Origin: Dipteronia dyeriana
Taxonomy: Eukaryota; Streptophyta; Magnoliopsida; Sapindales; Sapindaceae
NCBI GenBank assembly: GCA_032871835.1
Contig: CM065295.1
Location: forward strand, 64,291,687-64,355,686
Direction of reading: 5' to 3'
Length of the DNA stretch: 64,000 nucleotides
The notes under the pieces were generated by a model, which saw only the letters and a program-made list of their open reading frames with translations, was not told the origin of the DNA and ran no database searches. Position numbers and translations under genes: made by a program. Positions 47,466 through 57,921 of the stretch are shown here, piece by piece (positions within the stretch are counted from its first letter, which is position 1; each line of letters opens with the position of its first letter).

Positions 47466-50400
47466 CTAAAATTGCATTCGACTTTGTAGCCTGCCTAGTG
47501 ATATTCTTCTGTCTATTGCTGCATCGACCGAGCTCATCTGAAAACAGAACCAGAAATCAAATGATTAGACAGGGATTTTAGTCACCGTTATTATGAGAAG
47601 CCAGATATCTTAAAGCTTGGTCCTAATGCAAGAGTAGCCAAACTTTGTAAAAGAAGCTGACCTGGCCAAGTCTGAATTCACTGTTCGATCATAAAAATTA
47701 ATGGAAATGATGCTACGAAAGGAATTATCTGTGGGGTATGATCTTTAATTCACCCAAACCCCCACACTTTGTAAACTCAAGCATAGGGCGGATGAATAAC
47801 AACAAAATAAATCCAAATTTTAAAAGGGCAAATACAAACACTATCTTTTTTAAAACATTGAATAATCATCGATTCTTTTTCAGCATGCTTCTCAAAATTG
47901 TAATTTCTAAGTACCGGCAACAATAATGTAAATACCTACTTGAATCTTTTGAAGCCCACAACAGTTGGAGGCATTGCGTGGAAACCAGAGAATGGCAGTT
48001 TAAAATAAAACAACATGCCCATCATCCGATAGTTGGAGCCAACATTTAATTGACCAAAGGTTCACATACTTCTTTGCAAATTATGTTCATTTTTACGAGG
48101 AAGAAAACAAAAAAATCGGAATTCATATAGAAAATACCTCTCTAAATAGGTAACAAAGCGTAAACAACTGTATCTGAAAACATGAAACATAAAGCCTACC
48201 CATCTGGTTAGATGTACAAACCAACTCCATATATTACAGAGGTAGTTATAACTTACCTGGCTAGTTTCATCATGCACCACCTGATACTTCGCTAAGGACA
48301 TTCGTCTCTCCTCCTGTTAATAATTCAAATTGTAACTAGGATTAATGAGTCAGAAATAACATTAGAGATAACCACTCTTAAGTTGCTTTTAAGAACTTAC
48401 CATGGACATTGCCTCGTCATCCCAAACTAGATAGACCTCATTGATGGCAGGCTGGGGAGCAGGAGCTTTATTGGCAATTACAGGGGGAGGTCCAATTGAA
48501 GGACCACCTGTATTTGGACCAGAGGCATAAGAATGAGAATTGACTAGAGAGCCACCTGCGAAGATGACAGAAAATTTACAATGATCAGACAAAAACAATT
48601 TCGTACGAATGATTTCGAAATACAAGATGTAGTTTTGGGAAACAGTGTTAAATTGCAAAGATGACAAAATCCATAATACATACATAAGAGCTGCAAAAGT
48701 AAACATACAAACTGAAGAAAAGTAAAAATTAATAATAATAGAACAACGAATGGATATTCATCTGTAATATACACTGGTAATAGCAAAGCATCAAACTGAG
48801 CATGGTCTCCATAACAGAAACATCATAACTACTTGGGCATGTTCGGTAATGTTTTTTGTTTTTTGTTTCTTGTTTTGTATATTTTCACTTGAAAATGAGT
48901 AATTGATTTTTGTATTTTCAGGCGCTGAAAACACATTTGGTAGCGCTAATTGAAAACAAATTGGGATTGAAAAAAGAACAAAATTATTAAGTACATGATC
49001 CCGCACAAAAAATTCGTACCGTACAAAAAATTCGTCTAGTTTCATTAATTATAACTGGTTGGAATCAGTGAAAAAAAAATACACTGATTCCAACCAGTTG
49101 GGATAAGTGAAACCGTACGAAAAAATTGTGTGGGATCCCACATTAGAAAGATACTATTATATCTATATATATATATGGAAAGGACAACTGTGTATTTCTA
49201 ATCCTTTTCTTCTTTATCCATTATGTTGACTTTCTATTTTAATTTGCAAAATCTCACTCTTAGATCTGGAAAAAAAGAAGAAGATGAAACCAAACTTTTT
49301 CTCAATCTCTTTCTCTTTCTCTTTTTTTTTTTTTTGCTCTAAGTATAATAATAAACTTCCAATTTCTTTATGTATTATGTATGCTTGAAGGGCTGGTTTG
49401 GAGTCAAACAGGGGAGATTGAGAAGCAAAAGAGATGACAATGACTTTGAATGGTTTCAATCGTAAAAGAATTTTGGAAGGGAAGAGAACAAATTGGAGTG
49501 CCAATGACTGGGTTTTGTAACCAAGAGAAGAGAAAGGCTGTGATTTAGAAAATATTTAGGAAGAAAACAACGAAGACATCATTCGGATGTTTTCTGTCTT
49601 ATCGTTATAAAAGTGAAAAACAGTGTTTTTGTTTTCCAAAAATGTAAACAAAATCTTACCACCGAACGCGTTTTGTGCAATTTTAAAACTTAAAAAACAA
49701 AAAAACACAGGTTCAAAACGTTACCTAACGCCACCTTAATTTCCCAATAAGAAAAAGGCACCATGCTGTCATTTGAATAGCAGTGAGCTTATATCACTAA
49801 TGGTAAATAATCTGTAGAGAAACCCAGAGTCCGTGCCTAGCTAATTGATCTCAAAAGTCCTTATACAAGTGTGATTTGAACCAAAGACCTTTTACAAAAC
49901 TGTAAGAGACCTTACAAAACTGTAAGAGACCTTACCGACTAAACTAGCTAGCACCCAAAATTCATCCTTAAACAAAAACTAGAGATCTAATAAAAAAAAT
50001 AAAAAATAAAACATTTTCTTCAAAAGCATGGGAATATGGCATGTATAAATGGTCACCAAGGTTCCAAATCAGTATCAGCACATACCCAAGTACCATTTCG
50101 ACGATACTGCTCAAGAGCATCAAAATTAAATCTTCATTTATTTACAACACAGTCAAAGTTTACCAACTCATTACCTGCAAATTTTCAAATATGAGTTTGC
50201 GGAAGACCATTCCACAGTAAACACTGAAAGGAAAATCATACCTTGCATGCTTGGGAGATGGTAGCTGCTGGTCATAGATGAATTGGCATTTGAATAAACA
50301 TCAGTTGGGACTTTGATTTCAGTTGAAGTGCTTGCTGGAAGACTTGTTGAAAGCATAGGAGGAGAAAATGGTGAATTTTGAGTAGGTGTATTGTTGTTAA

Positions 50401-53400
50401 CAACTGGGAACAAGGGTTGAGATACAGAAACAGGGGGTGTGGATGAGGGCAACCCAGGAGGAATAACTTGTGAAGATTGGAGTGCAGGTGATGTCGTTGA
50501 TGGCAAAGGAGGTCGGGGATTTTGAACAGGAAACAAAGGCTGTTGGCCAAATCCTGGATGCTGAGGATACCAAGGTAGGGGGCGAGGAGGCATTGGCCAA
50601 CCTGCAGGAGGCATGGGTACTGCAGAATTGTAACTGTAGCACAAGAACAATCAAGAATTCCAGTAAGACATTGATCATAGTTTTCTATTACACACAGCAA
50701 AGTCATAATGTTGGTCCTAGGCCAACAATGAAATGACAAGGGAGGTAGCCCTCTCATCACCGTAAGCAGGGCACTTCATTTTATTTTCCCGACCATAGCA
50801 ATTCAGCATCATCAGAACTCCCTTCATGGCTTCATTAATATAGTGCAAAATACAAAAATGCTTGTATGTGTGAAAAATTTCTCATTTCAAAATATATATA
50901 TATATATATATATATAATCAAAAGGTACATAATAAAACGGATAATGAGAAAGGAAAATGAACAAAAGCTGGAATTCTGACAATATGAAATCTCAGAAATA
51001 AGAATGTCTAATAACATTCAAATTTTCATTTCTGTAAATTAACAATATTAGCATTATGATGCCCTATATTCATAAAGTGCAAAATAGAAAATGCTTTTAT
51101 CCTTGAAAACTTGCTCATTCAAATAACAAAGATAAAATCGTAGGAAGTGAACAAGCTGGAATTCTACCAAAATTACACTTTAATATTTTCAAAGATTAAA
51201 TTTTCATAATTACCGAATATGTGACCAATTACTTGCAGCAATAATTATAAAGGCCGATGCTGTTACCATGTTGCAATCACAAATATATTGTAAAAAAAAA
51301 ACATATTTAAAAAAAAAAAAAAAAAATTGATTGAAGATGTGTATGCCTAAAGTTAAATATCAAATATTGCAGGTAAATGATGTATAAAGCATGTTACATG
51401 AGAAATTGTATGGAAAATTTCATTAAAAGATAATGATTAATTATAACCAAAAATAAAGTGAGCAAGAGAGGAAAATTTTAACAATAATTTAAAACATCCA
51501 CCACATGATGAGAGAAGATGTAAAAAGTAAGGTTCTTTGAGAAACATATCCTAGATTTCCTTTCGCTACCATATGATGCATGAACTGAGCAAGACTATAT
51601 AGTAAACAGAATCAAACAGATAACATACATTGGTGGCAGTGCACCTAAAGTTGATTGAGGTGGATAACCAACACCAAGTTGTCCTGGAACCGCACCACCA
51701 AGCTGAGTGTATGGAGTATCCACTTTTGCCACTTTTGCTGGAGGCTCTTCTTCTGCAAGAAACTTATCATTGGTTAGAAAGTGAACTGAAGTCTTCTTAG
51801 TCTAACCATGTAACTTTTGCATGCACAACATCTTCAAATTTCATATAGCAGAATTACTATCCAGCAGACCATCACTACAGCAAGAACACTCAGAACATCA
51901 GAACATGCACTTCTCCTTTACCTTTACTATACTGCAGAATCAGAAGATGGCATGTACTTTTCCACTACCTTTATTATTCAACAAATGCAGCCCCTAAGAG
52001 AAATTTATCCTATTTATACCATCAGGCTTAAATACCAAGCCAAACCTAACAAAACCAACTTGCTCATAATCAAATTGGGCCAACACCAGTAAAAATTCAG
52101 GTAATTGACTAAATTGGTGAAACCATTAAGTCAATCCTAAATCCTATTGAAGCTATAAATCCAATATATCATATCACATAGTCAATCTTAACTTAGCAAT
52201 CCATAATTCTATATTGAGTACCAGAGTTAAAAGAAAAACCATAATAAAGGCCAGAGTTCAAATGTGTGTTTCAAAATTCCAGCAAGATAAAACATCTCTA
52301 TGGAGAAAAAGTATGAATACTAAGTGCATGATTGTTTTTGCCATCTGAAGCTTAAAGTCCCTTAATGTCTTCGTAAGACAATTTTGTTTGTTTTCTAAGT
52401 TAACTGATATCTGAAAAACCATTAAAAATGTCTGCGAAAAAAAGTTGCAATTTCCGACTTTTGTCTGAACCAATTACCACGACGTTTCTCTTTAGATTTT
52501 TATGTCCAAATTTTCCTTTTGTAAATCAGCCTACTTCCAAATATATCCCTCCAAATAAACCTAACCATTTCTTCTCTTCTCATTTCTCAAAACACATTGC
52601 CTCTTCTCGGTTTGAGAGTTCACACAACACATTGCCTCTTCTAGATTCTCAATCGCTTTGCTCATAAACACCATAAATCATATCTCTTTTAATCGCCGCC
52701 AGAATACAACAATTTCTCATCATCTCATCAAAGATTTGGTAAGATTGCCTTTTTCTTCTTTTTTAAACTTCAATTGATGTTTAAAACAAAAGGAGAAGAA
52801 AGAAAATAACTCCTCCCATGTCAGTGATTATATACTATAAGATAACACCACAGATGGTGCCATCTTCCCGCTGTATAGTGACTTCCCACCTCTACTAGCC
52901 ATCGCCACCCCTGCCACCATGGCATAATTAACCCTCCTCCAAGCTCACAAACACAACACCACAGACGGTGCCATCTTCCCGCTGTATAGTGACTTCCCAC
53001 CTCTAATAGTCATCGCCACCCCTGCCACCATGGCTTAATTAACCCTCCTCCAAACTCTCACACACAACACAAATACAAAGATTCCAGTTGCAGCAGATAT
53101 AAAAAATATATATATATCCGTTGACTAGAAGAGAGAGAGAAGATAAGATGATCAGAGTCAAAAGTTATGAGTGGTTGAGTTATTATTTTAGAATATTAAT
53201 TAAATGGGATAGAATTTTAACAAAATAGTTAAATATTGTTTTGGGATTAGAAACATAAGTGCAAGAATATACAAATAATGGTATAAGGGTATGAATGTCA
53301 AATTATAGGTTTCCTGATGTTTGTTTAAAAACAAAAACAAACAATAATCACTTCATTCAGAAATCATAAATAAAAAATAGATAAATAAAAACAAACGGGG

Positions 53401-55203
53401 CTAAGATTTCTCTTTATCAAAACTAATTACAATGAAACTAGCATATAGACACTGAAGCACAATGCAGAAGTAACAAAATAAGGAATATAATTGCAAAGTT
53501 TTCACCTTCTTCTCCATAGTGAGCAGCCAAGATGTCAGGTGGAATTCCTTGCATCCCATATATTTCAATATCAGTTGACTCTCTGCCAGGCTTTGCATTG
53601 GGAACCCTGTAACAAGTATTCAGTAACATGTGAATACATTATAGATGTCTTTCTTATCAAACGTCGATGAAGTATAAACACCATAAAATATCTGTTGTTT
53701 ATATTCCAAAAAAATAAAATACAAAGTATTCACACACTGACACATAACCAATGCACTTTAGTAAAACCACTATGCAAGCCCAAAACAAGCTGATTCTAAG
53801 CAAGAATTTAGCACAGTACATCATAAACCAATTTTTTAAAATTCGAATGGAGGCGGCCGCCTCACGGCTTAGAGCGCCTTGAGTCGGCTGCCTCTACCTT
53901 AACCTTGCTGTCGCCTTAATGCAATTTTCGCCTTGAAGCAGTGCGAGGCCTTACCTGCGCAAATGAGCAGTTCCCCGGCGAGGTTTGTATCCGGCCAGTT
54001 TGTCACCGGAGTATGGATGCACGACGGCAGGAAAATAGGAGGTGAGGGTTGGTGGTGGCTGGTAAAGATTAGGGTTTTTGTTTGTTTGGGGATGGTGGCT
54101 GGTAAAACATTGTGGTTTCTTTTTGTTTGGTGGCTAGTAAAAAATTAGGGTTTCTTTTGTTTGGTGTTTGTTTTGGGTGAGTGTATGGAGGATAGCATGT
54201 GCTAAAAAGCACTGGAATTTTTATTTATTTATTTTTTAAAGAAACCCTATTATGATTTTCAATTTTAGTATTTTTTTTTTTTTTACATTATTTATCATCT
54301 CCGAATCGAGTCAACCACTCGCCTCCCAACGATCGAACTGACTCATGCATTTTAAACATTGTTATATACAACTTGAAAGTTGATACAAATCTACAACCCC
54401 CTTCCGCTAAAGTTTGCCAATGTTGATTGGACATTGGTACAAAAACACATTATGCAGCCTTGCTACTTTGTAAGAGCTAAAAAGAGCACAATTGTCGAAC
54501 CTACATAACGGAAAAAGAAACATAGTACTAATAATAATAACCCTAGTAATGCAGAAATCTAAAATTCCTCTTTACTTCACCGCAACCTCCCAATTCTGCC
54601 CATGGTGAGCCCCAAAATGTGACCCTCTCCCAGAGGGATGAAAGTCATCTCCCTCTAGTTAATTATGTATACTATCAACCTTTACTTTAACACTTCTAAA
54701 ACTATCAACAACCAACAAATAAATTCAACAAAGAACAATACAACCACGATTTGAAAACCCTAAAACCCAGTTATTAGGCAATAATCAAACAGTGTTTCTT
54801 AGCAATAATTCACCATTCACTCCTCAATCTCAAATCAATTTTATCATCATTCGATATCTTACAACTATGATCGAGTGATGCATAAAAAAAAAACATCATT
54901 AACCACATTAAAGTTTAACATGGGCATCGAAATTTACACATTAATCACCTAAAAATTTAATCAATTAAAAGAGAAACACAAAACATATGAGGAAGAAAAG
55001 AATTATTACTTGGTGACGCTCTCTTTGTGAACCTGAAGGACATGAATGGCCATGCCACTGGCGGTGGAGAGTTTCTTGTGGCAAACATGGCACTTGAAGT
55101 GCTTGGCCTTCTGGTGTTGCACCAGAATCTTCTCGTCATCGAACTCTCTGTCGCAGTAGTAGCACCACACCTTCGACGAAACTCTCTTCTTCTTCTTTCC
55201 CAT
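47466..55203 (-). CDS. SUF4: SUF4-like zinc-finger protein (SUPPRESSOR OF FRIGIDA 4; ZNF207/BuGZ family)
   Basis: Seven exons on the minus strand: 55203-55010, 53606-53506, 51752-51629, 50633-50242, 48555-48401, 48313-48257 and 47537-47466. All junctions are GT-AG and in phase, giving 364 aa, close to Arabidopsis SUF4 (367 aa as I recall). The start is [20 protein letters not shown]. Two C2H2 (BED-like) fingers use Cys14, Cys17, His30, His35 and Cys38, Cys41, His54, His59. Next come [20 protein letters not shown], an acidic EEEEEP stretch, a long Pro-rich low-complexity region (residues about 115-300) and [20 protein letters not shown]. The conserved tail is [20 protein letters not shown]. 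In Arabidopsis, SUF4 is a nuclear DNA-binding protein that works with FRIGIDA to raise FLC and so delay flowering. Animal relatives (BuGZ) bind Bub3 and microtubules. The gene looks intact, but its introns are full of transposon insertions. Confidence 0.94.
48831..49738. mobile_element. hAT-like element in SUF4 intron 4
   Basis: The left end (GGGCATGTTCGGTAATGTTTTT) and the reverse complement of the right end (TGGCGTTAGGTAACGTTTTG) match loosely. The interior is non-coding and carries the palindromic element at 48998-49139. It lies wholly between SUF4 exons 5 and 4, so splicing should remove it. Confidence 0.5.
48998..49139. mobile_element. Small fold-back MITE with perfect central hairpin
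   Basis: Outer arms start GATCCCGCACAAAAAATTCG and end with its near complement. At 49051-49099 the arms AACTGGTTGGAATCAGTG and CACTGATTCCAACCAGTT form a perfect 18-bp stem around an A-rich loop. Related text (GCGAGATCCCATATGAG, then TTTTTCGTACGGAATCAC) occurs at 62630-62670. Confidence 0.65.
50892..50916. repeat. (TA)n microsatellite in SUF4 intron 3
   Basis: About 12 TA units. Confidence 0.9.
52844..53065. repeat. 111-bp tandem duplication in SUF4 intron 2
   Basis: Two adjacent units (52844-52954 and 52955-53065) share CACCACAGAYGGTGCCATCT through CACCATGGC with only a few differences. Confidence 0.85.
53845..54350. repeat. GC-rich transposon-like insert in SUF4 intron 1
   Basis: The insert begins with GGAGGCGGCCGCCTCACGGC and ends near 'cgaatcgagtcaaccactcgcctcc'; GAGGCG-type phrases face each other at the two ends. 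A short direct repeat (TGGTGGCTGGTAAA and variants) occurs three times at 54050-54140. No protein domain. Confidence 0.35.
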
Positions 55204-55861
55204 TATTGACCCTCCAAAAATCCAATATTCTGCTTTTCTCTTCTCTCCCTCCTGTCTGTTTCGATTTTAGGGTTTCTCTCAATCCGTCTGTCTATGATCT
55301 GGGATTTTATTTATACAGTATTTTTTTGGTTTTTTTTTTCCTGCGATTTTTATTGGGTGATGCCGGAACCGCTTGCCATGTCACGATGACACATGGTTTT
55401 TCTCTATCGAGCCATGTCGTTTGATAATTATTATTTTTTAAATAAACCTAAGCTGCTAAGAAACCTGTCCAAGTATGCATGCAATTAGGTCCATATCCAC
55501 TAAGTGCATAATAACTTGATAAGAAACTGCAATTTACAAACACACAAATTTGTCATTCCTGTTATAATATCTCTTCAAGTAGCTATGACAACAATTATCA
55601 TCACAAAAAAGCCAGTTAAAATCCACATATACAGGAACCAGCAGATCAAATATCACTTTTCGTAAATCATAAGAAGTCATGTGAAGTTGGAAAAAACAAT
55701 TGCACGATCAGAAGTTAAATCCCCATCACAATTTTGTACTCAAAACACATACTCACTATCATAGACAAGAAGTAAAACTAAAATTACCATGTTTAACCAT
55801 TATCAGATACAATGCTATGCTCCTACTTACAAATGCTAGTGGTAACTTTAATCTTTTGACT
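55204..55861 (-). promoter_or_regulatory. SUF4 promoter and 5' UTR, inverted copy of the INTS7 promoter
   Basis: 55213-55861 is the longer member of the duplicated pair with 28094-28620. The TATA box TATAAATA lies at 55315-55308 (minus), about 105 bases before the ATG at 55203. The leader has no other ATG. An imperfect palindrome at 55376-55396 corresponds to the perfect one upstream of INTS7. It has about 128 bases (55652-55779) that the INTS7 copy lacks. Confidence 0.8.
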
Positions 55862-55890
55862 AAACTTGGATTCTTATGACGCTCTAGCAA

Positions 55891-55981
55891 GAAAGATTGG
55901 GATTAGTTCTAGCGTTTGTAGAAGGATTCACATGAAAAGGATTGGGATTTGTTCTAGTGTTTGTAGAAGGATTCACATGAA
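55891..55981. repeat. 45-bp tandem duplication upstream of SUF4
   Basis: Two units containing GATTGGGATTWGTTCTAG and GTTTGTAGAAGGATTCACAT lie end to end just beyond the edge of the duplicated promoter. Confidence 0.85.
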
Positions 55982-57345
55982 AAGTTCGAGAATTGGAGGA
56001 CGTTCTGTGATCAAAACAAAAACAAACTACCTCAACTGTGGTTTTTTTCTTTTTCACTTGCTTTCCCTAATTTCTACAATAGTAATAGAGGAAAACCAAA
56101 ATGAGCTTCATTTTTCAAAAACCAACCAGAGAGGTGCCTAATCTGGGATGCTATTACCACATCCGATTGAAAACATGATGAATGATTAGCTATCGTATGG
56201 TGGAAAGAGTCACCGGAATCCAAATATACAACAAGTCGCTAGAATGTAGACAAATAATTGGTTTATATGATAATTAGCTAAAATAAACAATTCTGAAACA
56301 CATAAAATTATTGCTACAGAGAATCATTTGACAAGAGTTCATATAAGTTGTGCGAGATACAAATAAAACATATGTAGTGTTGTGCGTTGAAATCAATGTA
56401 GAACTACATCAAAATAAAATGAAAAACGGTACACAATCAAAACTAAATAATTAGAAGAACTCATTTTTTATATACAATTATACAAAATAACATAGTAGTG
56501 AGCGAAAGGAATACGATGACTTGCACAAACGTGTCAGCCGAATTCGAAACAAAATCACATCATAATACTCCAACTGTTATTGAAACTGCTTTCGAAGTTA
56601 AAAGGGTATCAAAATTGTTCAATAATTCAATTATAAATTGAAGCTGGAGTCATAATACTCAGTGAGACAATTTATGTCTCAAAGCAAATACCCAATCAAT
56701 CAATTGAAAAAAAATAACATAGAGAGAGAGAGAGCAAACCTTTGAGAAAATGGCGGAGAGACCTTGGAAGACAAACGGCGGCGGCGGTGGAAGAGGGTCT
56801 CCCGGTTGCTCGAAACCCTATGATCCTCACTCACTAAGTTAATGGTTTTGTTTTTTCTTTTTCCTTTCTTTCTATAATTCTATGTATTCGTGTTGTGTGT
56901 TGTGAGAGTGAGAAAAAATATATAGAAGTAAATTTAATTTAGTAGGAGCTGTGTGTTTATGAGATGCGTGACCTCCTACTCTCCGGTTTTGCCGTTTAGG
57001 TATGTGTTAAAAAAAAAGGATGGGGTGTCCGGGTGTGGACCCAACCCGTCTCATCTCAGGCCGGGTTTTTATTGAACAATAGTGTTAGAGATTCTATTTA
57101 AAACTTTATATTTTTCAACCCGACACATGGGCATTTAAAATATTCAAACGATGAATAGTTACGTATGGTAAGTAAGATAAAGCTTTGTTAATTTAAATAT
57201 ATTTACAATTTGACATTTCATATATCACATATGTTGAAATTAAAAATATATGATTTTAGATGAGATGTTTAACATTATTTTTTATGGATATCCCGTATCT
57301 ACCAATCTACCATAATACTTTTATATAAAATAAATTTTATTATAT
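55982..57345. other. Intergenic DNA with a possible minus-strand leader exon
   Basis: Mostly AT-rich. At 56925-56740 the minus strand shows a TATATATTT box, a CT/CA-rich start, AGGGTTTCGAGC and a GCC-repeat, then possible AG/GT donors, like a plant 5' UTR exon. No protein-coding continuation is seen other than SUF4 itself, 1.5 kb downstream. Confidence 0.35.
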
Positions 57346-57668
57346 ATGTTATAAATTAAATTGAAATAACATATAAAACATTAAACATTAATAAAATAAA
57401 TGAGACAAGGAATAGAGGGAGAAATTGCCTCTTGTTTTTTACTTTGATTGTTTGTGTAGATAAAACAAAGAAAGGCTTTCATGGATTGCCCCAAAAATAA
57501 CAAAATATGGAAGCCTATTTACAATGTTGAACACCCAATTAGGCAAAGACAACAAACTTGTCATTTGTCATCAAGATGATAAGTCAATGTTTGATTCGTC
57601 TCCAAGTGTTCTCCATACATGCCTCCACATGTATGGTGATGTGTTGAGAAAAATCCATAATGTTCCAT
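57346..57668 (-). repeat. 3' LTR of Copia B
   Basis: Pairs with 62296-62613; the minus-strand start is ATTATGGAACATTATGG. Confidence 0.85.
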
Positions 57669-57921
57669 AATACTCCCCCTTGGATTTTTACCACGTGTAT
57701 TTTAATTTGTTAAGAAAAACTCAGTGGGATAAAAACCTTAGCAAAAATATATACAACGATCTTCTGGATCTAGTTATATTGGACGTATTCAGAACTGTCT
57801 CATTAAAACTTTTCCGATAAAACCCAGTGGGACAAAATCCGGTAAAAGAAAAAGAGTACAGTATGTTCATTCAAATTTTGCTCCCCCTGATTGAGTGCTC
57901 CCCCTGAACAAAACTTCAATA

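Noticed and set aside
56757..56850. Short plus-strand frame MAERPWKTNGGGGGRGSPG
   Set aside because: Only about 31 codons, no family match, and the minus strand explains the region better as a leader-like sequence.
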